Shown: in pieces, positions 41,610-49,620 of the stretch
How the letters are laid out: every line of letters starts with the position of its first letter
Numbering within the stretch: the first letter of the stretch is position 1
Assembly: GCA_963783145.1 (NCBI GenBank)
Contig: CAWAMM010000004.1
Location: forward strand, 124,001-188,000
Source: DATGKG01 sp963783145
GTDB taxonomy: Bacteria > Desulfobacterota > Binatia > Binatales > Binataceae
Direction: 5' to 3'
DNA: 64,000 nucleotides
Made by a program: the position numbers and the translations under genes
The notes under the pieces: generated by a model
Told to the model about the DNA's origin: nothing
The model's database searches: none
The model's input: the letters and a program-made list of their open reading frames with translations, nothing else

Positions 41610-43913
41610 TTAGAGGTCGAGTGTAAGGTCGGGTTCATGGCTATCCTGCTGGTGCCCTCTAGCCTGGCGCGGGGTGGAACAGCACAACAGCACCTCATCC
41701 GACCCGCGGTCCGCGAGCGGCTCCTCGAGATAGTCCACCGCGCCGTCTCTTACTTTGGTTTTACAGGTACCACAGATGCCGGAACGGCAACCAAAGGCGG
41801 GTGCCAGTCCTGCCGCTTCTGCCAACTCGAGCAGGGTCCCCTTGCCCGGCTCCCAGACCGCGTCTTGCCCTGACCTGGCAAAACGAACTCGTGCCACGCC
41901 ACCCGCGGCGGACCCGCCGGGTTGAGTGACATGGGGGGTGATTTCGGGCTTGAGCACCGTGCCAGGGCCAAACGACTCGTAATGAATCCTCTCAGGCTTA
42001 ACTCCGATCCCGATCAGGCCCGTATAAAGCGAGGCCATGAACGGCGGAGGGCCGCAGAGATAAAAGTCGTAGTCGTCAAACGCCAGGAGGCTTCTCAACA
42101 CGTCGATGGTAACCTGGCCGTTGGCGTCATGAGTGACCCCGAGCTTGTCCTGGTCGGTCGGCTTGCTATAGCGATAATGAACCTTCATCGCGGGGTGCTG
42201 CGAGGCGAGTTCCTTAATGTGATTGCCGAACGCGTGAACCTCGCCGTTGTGCGTCCCGTGGATGAAGTGGAGCGGGCGGAATTTCCCGGTACGCTTGCCC
42301 TCGGCAACGATATGCTCGGTGATAGCTATCATAGGAGTTAGACCGACGCCGCCGGACAGTAATACCACTGGTCGCTCAGTCGACTGATCCAGGAAGAACT
42401 TCCCGCGCGGCGTCATCGCATCGATGCGGAAACCCGGCTTGGCGTTATCGTGCAGGAAGCTCGAGACGAGACCGGGATCCATCCTTCTGATTGACAACCG
42501 GTAGAAATCGGGATTGGCGCAGGTCGAAAGGGTGTAGGTGCGCAAGACCGGTTCGGCGTGACCGGGAATTTTGACTCGAATCGGCAGGAACTGGCCCGGC
42601 TCCCAGGGGGTGAGGTTGTTGTGATCGACTCGCCGCAGGTAAAACGAGCTGATCGCGCTGCTTTCACGCTCAACCTTCGCGACCTCCAGTTCGAAACTGG
42701 CGTTGCGTTCAGCATCAGGAACCAGCGAATCGTCAGGAGTTACGGAGATCATGCTGCCGACCGGTGCGGCTTGCGTCGCGACTACCTGCCTCGCCGCCGC
42801 CGGTTGCTTGGACAGGGCGTTGACGACCAACTTCTGAAATTGAAGGGCGAGGTTCTCGCTATTGATCAGAAACCTGCCTCGGTCAGGGATTCCCGCCAGC
42901 AGTCCATTTTGAACCGAGTTAGTCAGGTCATCGTCCTCGATCCCGACCTGCTTATTAAACGCGATTAGCTCCTGGGCGAACTCTTCCGTCACTCCCGGAC
43001 CGAAATATTGCTCCGAGAAGCCCTTGGTGTGGTTGGGTCCGTCGGGCATCCACACATCGACCGAGAGGTTAGTAAATCCAGGATTGATATTGATCGTCAA
43101 ATTGGGCCAGAGCACATGAAACTGGGATTGCTCGAGCCCGCCCCGCGCGTCGTAAATCTTCACCGCGCTCTTTCCTTGCAGCGCCGATTCCCTGACCTGG
43201 CCGACCTGGCTGAGGAACCACCCATGCGGCGTGAGATGGTAGTTCTCAGGGAGCACATCGATTGCCGCGCTGAACCCGGGATGTGCGATCGCGCAGTGGT
43301 AGCACTCGAGATAATTCTCGAGCATGGTCTTCCAGTTAGCGTCCGAATGCCATTCCTCGCGCTGGTATAGCTCCAGGGTATCAAGGTTGATACCACACCC
43401 CGCGATCACATCCAGAACCTTGCCGAAATACGACGCCACCGGCGGTGCGCTGCGATCGATGTTGACAAAGACAAAAGGCCCGAGCGTATCAACCTGAATC
43501 GGGAGCAAGGGGTAGTCTTCCAGCCGGAAGTTGCGCTCCGCGGCGGAACGCGGCGCTCGTTTGAGGCTTCCCGTCAGGTCATAGGTCCACGCATGATAGC
43601 CACATTGCATCATGCTGCAATTGCCGCGGCCCTTCATAACCTCGTGTCTACGATGCCGACAGACGTTGACGAGAGCGGACAGACCATGCTCATTCCGGAT
43701 GACAACAATCGGAACCTCGCCGGCGTGGCCGGTGATGTAGTCGCCGACTTTCTGGAGGGCTTTGGTTGATCCGACGTAGTTCCAGCTTTTCCTGAAGATT
43801 AGCTCAATTTCACGTGCGGTGATGGAAGGATCGGTATACCAATGCGAGGGAAGAGATTCACCACGGTCCAGGGCGGCTAACAACGCCGCGGAATCATCCA
43901 CGTTCTGACTCAT
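41610..43913 (-). CDS. Rieske oxygenase fused to a flavin/[2Fe-2S] reductase
   Basis: 767 residues in one polypeptide. Residues about 40-390: Rieske oxygenase with C85-R-H87 and C104-GY-H107; the mononuclear site is LENYLECYHCAIAHPGF (His, His) with a downstream acidic stretch. About 405-640: ferredoxin-NADP reductase module (LRTYTLST, GGVGLTPMIAI, YLCGPPPFM). C-terminal about 670-750: plant-type ferredoxin (FGCRSGICGTCKTKV, LLCCSTP). Known two-component relatives are GbcA/GbcB and CntA/CntB (quaternary amines) and other Rieske monooxygenases; the fusion would make the enzyme self-sufficient. It is upstream of the ALDH gene, 30 bp. The substrate may be an N-methyl or O-methyl compound. Confidence 0.92.
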   Translation of the reverse strand: MSQNVDDSAALLAALDRGESLPSHWYTDPSITAREIELIFRKSWNYVGSTKALQKVGDYITGHAGEVPIVVIRNEHGLSALVNVCRHRRHEVMKGRGNCSMMQCGYHAWTYDLTGSLKRAPRSAAERNFRLEDYPLLPIQVDTLGPFVFVNIDRSAPPVASYFGKVLDVIAGCGINLDTLELYQREEWHSDANWKTMLENYLECYHCAIAHPGFSAAIDVLPENYHLTPHGWFLSQVGQVRESALQGKSAVKIYDARGGLEQSQFHVLWPNLTININPGFTNLSVDVWMPDGPNHTKGFSEQYFGPGVTEEFAQELIAFNKQVGIEDDDLTNSVQNGLLAGIPDRGRFLINSENLALQFQKLVVNALSKQPAAARQVVATQAAPVGSMISVTPDDSLVPDAERNASFELEVAKVERESSAISSFYLRRVDHNNLTPWEPGQFLPIRVKIPGHAEPVLRTYTLSTCANPDFYRLSIRRMDPGLVSSFLHDNAKPGFRIDAMTPRGKFFLDQSTERPVVLLSGGVGLTPMIAITEHIVAEGKRTGKFRPLHFIHGTHNGEVHAFGNHIKELASQHPAMKVHYRYSKPTDQDKLGVTHDANGQVTIDVLRSLLAFDDYDFYLCGPPPFMASLYTGLIGIGVKPERIHYESFGPGTVLKPEITPHVTQPGGSAAGGVARVRFARSGQDAVWEPGKGTLLELAEAAGLAPAFGCRSGICGTCKTKVRDGAVDYLEEPLADRGSDEVLLCCSTPRQARGHQQDSHEPDLTLDL

Positions 43914-43982
43914 CCCGGTTTCCTCCTAACTCTGTCTGATTAATGACCAACTGCATCCACTAATATCCGATTGAAGGTTGTC

Positions 43983-45179
43983 TCAAGATAGCGGCGCTTC
44001 CGAAATTGCCGGCTGCGCCGATCTGCCAAACCCCGCTAACAAGGTGAACAGAACCAATACTGCACTGACCGTGAGCAAGGTTCCACCAAAGCCCAACAGA
44101 CCGGCCGCCTGCGATGCGATCGCGGTCGTCACGATCATGCCTATCGAATAGGCGACGTTGTAGATGGCGTAGACCGCGGTGTAGTTGGACTTCCCGGAAC
44201 GGTCAACCGCGTCGGCTAGTTCCGCTGAGGCGGGATTGAGCATGAACGCGTAGGAAACGTTGACCAGGCAAAAGGCTGCGCCAACCAAAATAATTTTTAC
44301 GGAAGCCGATAGCAAAGGCAGGGTGGCCGCCATCGCGAGCGTTCCCATCACCACCACCTGCCTCGTCGCAAGCCGTTCCGAGAGCTTGCCAACCAGCCGA
44401 CCGCTAAGGCCGTAAACGATCGAGGAGACGGTGAACATGAGACCGATGGTTTCGGCCGACGCACCGTAGCGTTGCAACCGCAGGGGAAGCAGCGGCTCCA
44501 GGGTGCCCCAGGCGAACGCGGCGAGTCCTACCGCAAGCGCTGCTTCGATGATCGAGCGGTTACGCAGCAAGGCCCGGAAATCGACCTTTTCGTTCTGCGA
44601 CCTACCTTCCTTCGGAAGTAAGAACAGAAGCACCGCTTCGATGACGAACAACACAGAGCCGCCTAAAAACGGCAGCCTGTACCCCCCAACCCTGTACATC
44701 ACGCCACCGATGAGCGGCCCCAGAACTGATCCGAAGGTGCTGCCGATGAACGCGTAGCCAAGCATCTCCACGCGCTGGTGGGGATAGTGCTCTGCAATCA
44801 CTGCCAGACCGGCGGTCCAGGTCGCGGCAGAAGCGGCGCCTTCGAACAGCCTTGCCACGAGCAACAGCTGAAAGCTCGACGCCAACCCGGAAAATGCCGC
44901 TGCCAGGAGGCCGAACACCACGCCACAAAACATCGTGCGGCGTCCGCCGAGGCGATCTCCGAAATATCCAAAAATCGGGGTCACAACCAGCACGCTGACC
45001 GCGTAACCACCGTAGAGAATCCCAAAGTGTTCCTCGGTGTGGACTCCGGCCGGAGAGAGCGAAGTGAGGGGCACCAGCATTCCGTACAGCAGGTAATCGA
45101 GGAACAATGCGAACGCCACTACCCCGACGATAGTCCAGGCGTTCGATTGAGCTACCGGTGTAACATTCCTGACTTCCAT
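43983..45179 (-). CDS. MFS transporter, DHA1/multidrug-like
   Basis: 398 residues from ATG 45179 with 12 hydrophobic segments. Signature FGYFGDRLGGRRTMFCGVVFGLLAA at loop 2-3 (ending within 20 here: GDRLGGRRTMFCGVVF), plus GRLVGKLSERLATRQVVV in loop 8-9 and the GxLxGPLIGG motif C in TM5, typical of exporters/DHA1 members. Substrate unknown; location between catabolic genes suggests uptake or efflux of the same compound or product. In-frame extension to 45236 begins with unlikely Cys-rich residues. Confidence 0.88.
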   Translation of the reverse strand: MEVRNVTPVAQSNAWTIVGVVAFALFLDYLLYGMLVPLTSLSPAGVHTEEHFGILYGGYAVSVLVVTPIFGYFGDRLGGRRTMFCGVVFGLLAAAFSGLASSFQLLLVARLFEGAASAATWTAGLAVIAEHYPHQRVEMLGYAFIGSTFGSVLGPLIGGVMYRVGGYRLPFLGGSVLFVIEAVLLFLLPKEGRSQNEKVDFRALLRNRSIIEAALAVGLAAFAWGTLEPLLPLRLQRYGASAETIGLMFTVSSIVYGLSGRLVGKLSERLATRQVVVMGTLAMAATLPLLSASVKIILVGAAFCLVNVSYAFMLNPASAELADAVDRSGKSNYTAVYAIYNVAYSIGMIVTTAIASQAAGLLGFGGTLLTVSAVLVLFTLLAGFGRSAQPAISEAPLS

Positions 45180-45358
45180 GAGATTCTGGCCGTTTTTGCA
45201 GTTGAACTTCTTACTCCACCCGCACAGATATGTCACGGCGCGCTTTTCGAGTAGGTTTTGCGAGCCGGAGCGTCGCTGTTAGCGAGAGTTTACAAAGGCA
45301 CTATCAAGCGCGAATTCGACTATTCGGATTCCGCGCCGCCCTCATTCCACAATCGCGC

Positions 45359-46210
45359 TTATTCGACAATCGCCGAGGAATAGCTCGGCGGGTCGCCGAT
45401 GAAGCCGCGCCCTGAGGGTGGCTCGAAGCCATTCTCGTCCTTCACCCCGTAGTGCTGCGCGAGCTCGGCTGCGTAGAACACCTTGCCGCTGTGTTCCATC
45501 CGATTGGAGTCGGCATAGAGCGCGGCGATGATCGCACCGCCGAATTCGGGGGTCTCCGCGAAGGGGAGGAGCGCCTCGTACTTTTTCGCTTCGGAGGAGT
45601 TCAGAACTTTTTCGGTTTTGACCAGGCCTAGCCACAGCGAGACGACCGCGACGCCGTGCGGCTGGAAGTCGTGCGCCATGTCGAAGGCCATCTTGTCGAC
45701 CGCGGCCTTGGTTCCCCCATAGGCCGGGCCATGCACATAGCATCGGCTACCGGGCGATGAAATGTTGATGACCACGCCGGCGGTGCGAATCAGCATCGGC
45801 GCGGCGAGCCAGCTCGCGACGTAGGTCGACCGTGCGCCCACGTCAAAGAGATCCGCGAACGCTAGAGGTTTGTTCCAGAATGGTCCCGGCTCCGTGAACC
45901 CGTCGGGAATCGCGGTGGCGTTGTTGACGAGGATGTCGAGGCGGCCGGCCTCATACGCAATGCGATCGAAGACCGCGCGCGTCTGCGCGTCATCTTTGTG
46001 ATCGCAAACGACGGCGATGCCCTTGCCGCCGCGACGTGTGACTTCCTCGGCAGTCGCGGATACGGTACCTCCGAAGGGGCTGTCGTCGTTGCGCGTGCTG
46101 CGCCCGGTGACATACACGGTCGCACCGGCGCTGCCGAGTTTTTGCGCGATTCCTTTCCCGACGCCGCGGCTGGCACCGGTGACCAGCGCTACTTTTCCTG
46201 CGAGCATCAC
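45359..46210 (-). CDS. Short-chain dehydrogenase/reductase
   Basis: 283 residues. Start MMLAGKVALVTGASRGVGKG has the classical cofactor motif; NNATA replaces the NNAG, and catalytic residues are in ISSPGS (Ser) and YGGTK (Tyr, Lys). Longer than average by about 30 residues at the C-terminus. It is a typical SDR of unknown alcohol/ketone. It lies 10 bp after the PLP lyase gene on the minus strand (46221), so these may be co-transcribed. Confidence 0.92.
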   Translation of the reverse strand: MMLAGKVALVTGASRGVGKGIAQKLGSAGATVYVTGRSTRNDDSPFGGTVSATAEEVTRRGGKGIAVVCDHKDDAQTRAVFDRIAYEAGRLDILVNNATAIPDGFTEPGPFWNKPLAFADLFDVGARSTYVASWLAAPMLIRTAGVVINISSPGSRCYVHGPAYGGTKAAVDKMAFDMAHDFQPHGVAVVSLWLGLVKTEKVLNSSEAKKYEALLPFAETPEFGGAIIAALYADSNRMEHSGKVFYAAELAQHYGVKDENGFEPPSGRGFIGDPPSYSSAIVE

Positions 46211-46220
46211 TTACTCCTTC

Positions 46221-47405
46221 TCATACGCCGCCAAGGGCGTACTCGAGATCTGCGATGAGGTCCGACACATCCTCGATGCCGGTCGAGTAGCGAATGAGAC
46301 CCTCCGGAATGCCCGCGGCCGCGCGTTCCTCGGCCGTGCATTCAACATGGCTGGTCACCAAAGGGGGTCCCACCACTGTCTCGACACAACCCAGGTTGGC
46401 TGCCCGGTGCGCGTACCGTAGCCGCGGCAGCGCGAGTTTGATGGCGTCGAGTCCGCCCCGCACACTGAAGCTGAGCATGCCGCCGAAGCCGCGCATCTGA
46501 TGCCTGGCGACCTCGTGGTGCTGATGCGTTTCGAGTCCCGGGTAGTTCACCTGTTCTACGACCGGCTGCCGCTGCAGCCAACGCGCAATGGCCAGTGCGC
46601 TTTGGTTCTGTCTCTCGACCCGCAGAGCCAGCGTTTTCATCCCGCGCAACAAGTGGTAGGCGTCCATCGGCGCCAGCGTCGCCCCGTTTATTTCACGGAA
46701 ATGAAAAAGGGTTCTGATCAACGACTGGCTGCCGCAGGCCGCACCCCCTAATGCGTCCGCGTGTCCGCCCAGATATTTGGTGGCGCTGTGCAGAACCAGG
46801 TCTGCGCCCAGTTGAAGCGGATTCTGATTGATGGGCGTAGCGAACGTGTTGTCCACCACCACTAACGCATCCACGGCATGAGCGGCTCGCGCCAACCGCG
46901 CGATATCTACAATCTTGACGGTGGGATTGGTCGGCGTTTCGAGGTACAGCAGTTTGCAGCCGCGGGCCATCTCCGCTTCGAGCTGTGCAAAGTCAGTGGT
47001 AGCGCAGAGGCGGACCTCGATGCCAAAGGCGGGTAGAAATTCGGTAAACAGCTTATTGGTCCCGCCATAGCTGTCCTTGATCGACACGACCCTATCGCCC
47101 GGCCGTAGCAGAGCGAAGAACGTCCCGCTAATCGCGGCCATGCCGGAGGAGAAACTGGTGGCGGCCTCTGCACCCTCCAGGTCGCGGATTTTCTCCTCGA
47201 ACGCACGCACCGTCGGATTGCTGTTGCGCGAGTAGATATGCCCTGGCTCCCGCCCGAGAGCCACCGCCTGCCAGGTGTCGATGTCGTGGTAACCGAACGA
47301 CACGCTATGCACGACTGGCACTTGCGTCGCGCGCTCGTAGGACTCGTGATCGGTTTCACCGCCCCAAACCGCGATGGTGGATTTTTTCGGCAACCCTACG
47401 CTCAT
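46221..47405 (-). CDS. Cys/Met-metabolism PLP enzyme (cystathionine gamma-synthase/lyase-like)
   Basis: 394 residues from ATG 47405. Fold-type I PLP enzyme of the trans-sulfuration family: YSRNSNPTVRAFE, SSGMAAISG, phosphate-binding and Schiff base Lys in LHSATKYLGGHADALGG, GLETHQHHEVA and the end EGLIRYSTGIEDVSDL. Could be a gamma-lyase, synthase or sulfhydrylase; these are not separable by eye. It diverges from the GS-like gene, 60 bp away, and precedes the SDR. Role: sulfur amino acid or another gamma-substituted amino acid. Confidence 0.92.
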   Translation of the reverse strand: MSVGLPKKSTIAVWGGETDHESYERATQVPVVHSVSFGYHDIDTWQAVALGREPGHIYSRNSNPTVRAFEEKIRDLEGAEAATSFSSGMAAISGTFFALLRPGDRVVSIKDSYGGTNKLFTEFLPAFGIEVRLCATTDFAQLEAEMARGCKLLYLETPTNPTVKIVDIARLARAAHAVDALVVVDNTFATPINQNPLQLGADLVLHSATKYLGGHADALGGAACGSQSLIRTLFHFREINGATLAPMDAYHLLRGMKTLALRVERQNQSALAIARWLQRQPVVEQVNYPGLETHQHHEVARHQMRGFGGMLSFSVRGGLDAIKLALPRLRYAHRAANLGCVETVVGPPLVTSHVECTAEERAAAGIPEGLIRYSTGIEDVSDLIADLEYALGGV

Positions 47406-47465
47406 CGGACTCCCCCGGCGGCTCGTGCCGCTGTTCCACGTTACAGACAATGCTAGGTTTGGGCG

Positions 47466-48728
47466 ATGGAACGTGAGGCGATCGTGTTCGTCGGCACCAG
47501 CGACCTATCCGCGCACTTTCGTGGCAAGAGCTTTCCAGCTGCGGACCTGCCGTCGAGATTACAGCGCGGCGTAGGCCTGTCTCCCACCAATCTGTTCCTG
47601 TCGGCCTTCGGACCCATCCAGGTGACCCCATTTGGCGCCCGGGGCGAAGTCGCGCTGGTGCCCGATCCCACCACCCGCGTCACGATCCCTTTCGCGGACG
47701 GCCCGACGGAAGATTTCTTCCTCGGCGACCTTCGCACTTTGGAAGGCGCTCCCTGGGAATTCTGCCCGCGCCATGTCTTGCGGCGAGCACTGGAGCGGTT
47801 GCAGCGCGAAGCCGGCTTGCGCTTGCTCGCCAGCTTCGAACAGGAACTCACCTACAGTGGCGTGACCGCGCATCCACCGCAGCCGTATGAACTCGACGCC
47901 TATCGGCGCCAGGGCATATTTGGTGAGACGTTGCTGGCGGCCATGCGCCAGGCCGGGGTGATCCCGGATTCTTTCCTGTCGGAGTACGGTCCGCGGCAGT
48001 TCGAAGTGACCGCCGCGCCGGCACTTGGACTGCGTGCGGCCGATGATGCGGTGATCACCCGCGAGCTTGCCCAGGCCGTGGCCTTCCGTCTCGGCCAACG
48101 GGTCAGCTTCGCGCCCATCCACGAGCCGAATGGGGTTGGCAACGGAACTCATATTCACTGGAGTTTCCTGGATCGCGACGACCAACCTGTCCTCTACGAT
48201 GAGGGAGGTACGTGGCAACTCTCCACGGTGGGCAATCACTTCGTCGCCGGAATCCTGCATCACCTGCCCGCTTTGTGCGCGCTAACCGCAGCCTCCGTAG
48301 CTTCCTACTATCGCCTGCGGCCGGACCGCTGGGCGCCGGTAAAAGCGGATGCGGGCCCGCTGGACCGTGGCGCCGCGGTACGCATCGCTCCGCTGTTCGG
48401 CAGCGATCCGACGCCGCGCGCCCGCCAATTCAACATTGAATTTCGTGTTGCCGACGCCACCGCTAACCCTTATCTGGCGCTCGCCGTGCTGGTTCAAGCC
48501 GGGCTCGATGGCATTCGACATGCTTGGCAGATCGACACAGTTCAGGTACGACCGCTGCCAACCTCCTTGATGGACGCACTGGCGCTACTCGAGACGAGTA
48601 ATCCGGCGGCCGAATGGCTCGGAGCCGAACTTCTATCAGGCTATCTACTTTTCAAGAGAGCGGAAGCCCAGGGGTTGCGCGACCTTGATGAAAGTGAGAT
48701 CTGCCGCCGCTATGCGGAAGTTTACTGA
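47466..48728 (+). CDS. Glutamine-synthetase-family ligase (GlnT/PuuA-like)
   Basis: 420 residues. Catalytic-domain motifs of the GS superfamily are present: FEQELTY, SEYGPRQFEVTAAP, NGTHIHWSF, YYRLRPDRWAPV and ARQFNIEFRVADATANPYLA. The N-terminal half-barrel is short, and the sequence departs from GlnA. Relatives in catabolic clusters link glutamate to amines (gamma-glutamyl-amine synthesis in aniline, polyamine or alkylamine breakdown). Here the following cysteine hydrolase gene is 11 bp away. The acceptor amine is not known. An amine role fits the nitrogen theme of the region, but is inference. Confidence 0.87.
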   Translation: MEREAIVFVGTSDLSAHFRGKSFPAADLPSRLQRGVGLSPTNLFLSAFGPIQVTPFGARGEVALVPDPTTRVTIPFADGPTEDFFLGDLRTLEGAPWEFCPRHVLRRALERLQREAGLRLLASFEQELTYSGVTAHPPQPYELDAYRRQGIFGETLLAAMRQAGVIPDSFLSEYGPRQFEVTAAPALGLRAADDAVITRELAQAVAFRLGQRVSFAPIHEPNGVGNGTHIHWSFLDRDDQPVLYDEGGTWQLSTVGNHFVAGILHHLPALCALTAASVASYYRLRPDRWAPVKADAGPLDRGAAVRIAPLFGSDPTPRARQFNIEFRVADATANPYLALAVLVQAGLDGIRHAWQIDTVQVRPLPTSLMDALALLETSNPAAEWLGAELLSGYLLFKRAEAQGLRDLDESEICRRYAEVY

Positions 48729-48739
48729 GCTTCACACCC

Positions 48740-49420
48740 ATGAAAGAACCCGTTAACCGCTCGCCGAGCCATCCCCTCAGCCGCGAAGTCGAGATCGAGC
48801 CGGCCCACACCGCCTTGCTGCTCGTGGACGTGCAGAAGTACAACTGCACCTGGGATGGCGGTGAATACGCACACCTCGACTCTGCCGAAAAAGCGCAGCG
48901 TTTCGGCTACTTTTTTCGAACCTTGAACGATAGTGTCCTGCCCAACATGATGGCTCTCCAACGGGCCTGCCGCGGCGCGCACATCGAGGTGACGTACACC
49001 CTCATCGAGAGCCTGACCGCTGATGGCCGCGACCGCTCCCTCGATTACAAAATCAGCGGCTTCCATGTCCCGAAAGGCTCGCCGGACGCAAAAATCGTCG
49101 ATGACCTGGCGCCATAGGCGGATGAGATGGTGTTTCCCAAAACGTCCTCGTCCGTCTTCATCTCGACCAACATCAACTATGTCTTACGGAATCTGGGCAC
49201 CCGCTACCTAATCATTGCCGGCTGCCTGACGGATCAATGCGTCGACTCGGCTGTGCGCGACGCTTGTGATCTCGGTTATCTGGTGACTGTTCCGACCGAT
49301 GCATGCGTGACTTTGTCGGCCGAACGGCACGAATGGTCCCTGCGTAACAATCGGGGCTATTGCCGCCAGCTCACGACCGAAAAGTTGCTGGACGAGATAG
49401 CGCGCCTGCGCGGCGTGTGA
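48740..49420 (+). pseudogene. Isochorismatase-family cysteine hydrolase interrupted by an in-frame amber codon
   Basis: The first part (48740-49114) encodes ALLLVDVQKYN with the triad Asp. It then meets TAG at 49115-49117 and the same frame continues ADEMVFPKTSSSVFIST (triad Lys), NINYVLRNLG, then GCLTDQCVDSAVRDACDLGY (nucleophile Cys) and ends TGA 49420. The two halves together (226 codons) match a full cysteine hydrolase: no base is missing. CAG to TAG is the simplest change. Relatives hydrolyse amides such as ureidoacrylate, carbamoylsarcosine, maleamate or biuret. It follows the GS-like gene by 11 bp. The reading is either a pseudogene, a sequencing error or an unusual suppressed codon. 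Confidence 0.88.
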
Positions 49421-49620
49421 GGCGGTTGCCGCGATCTTCATCCTGGTCGCTCGGAGCGCAGTGTCCGATGTCAGCGCTTTCAGCGCATTGCAGAAGTTTT
49501 TCCTCCGCAGCACTTCAACTCGCCGAATTTCTCACGGGCTTGGGCAATGGCGCAGCCAAATCCTGCCAACACTGTGGCTTCAAAGCCGCGAACACCGAGG
49601 TGGCAAGCGCGAGGGAACGG

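Noticed and set aside
49115..49117. Pyrrolysine or programmed readthrough at TAG
   Set aside because: No pyl genes or special signals visible, and TAG lies in a place where CAG-like codons are expected, so mutation or error is simpler.
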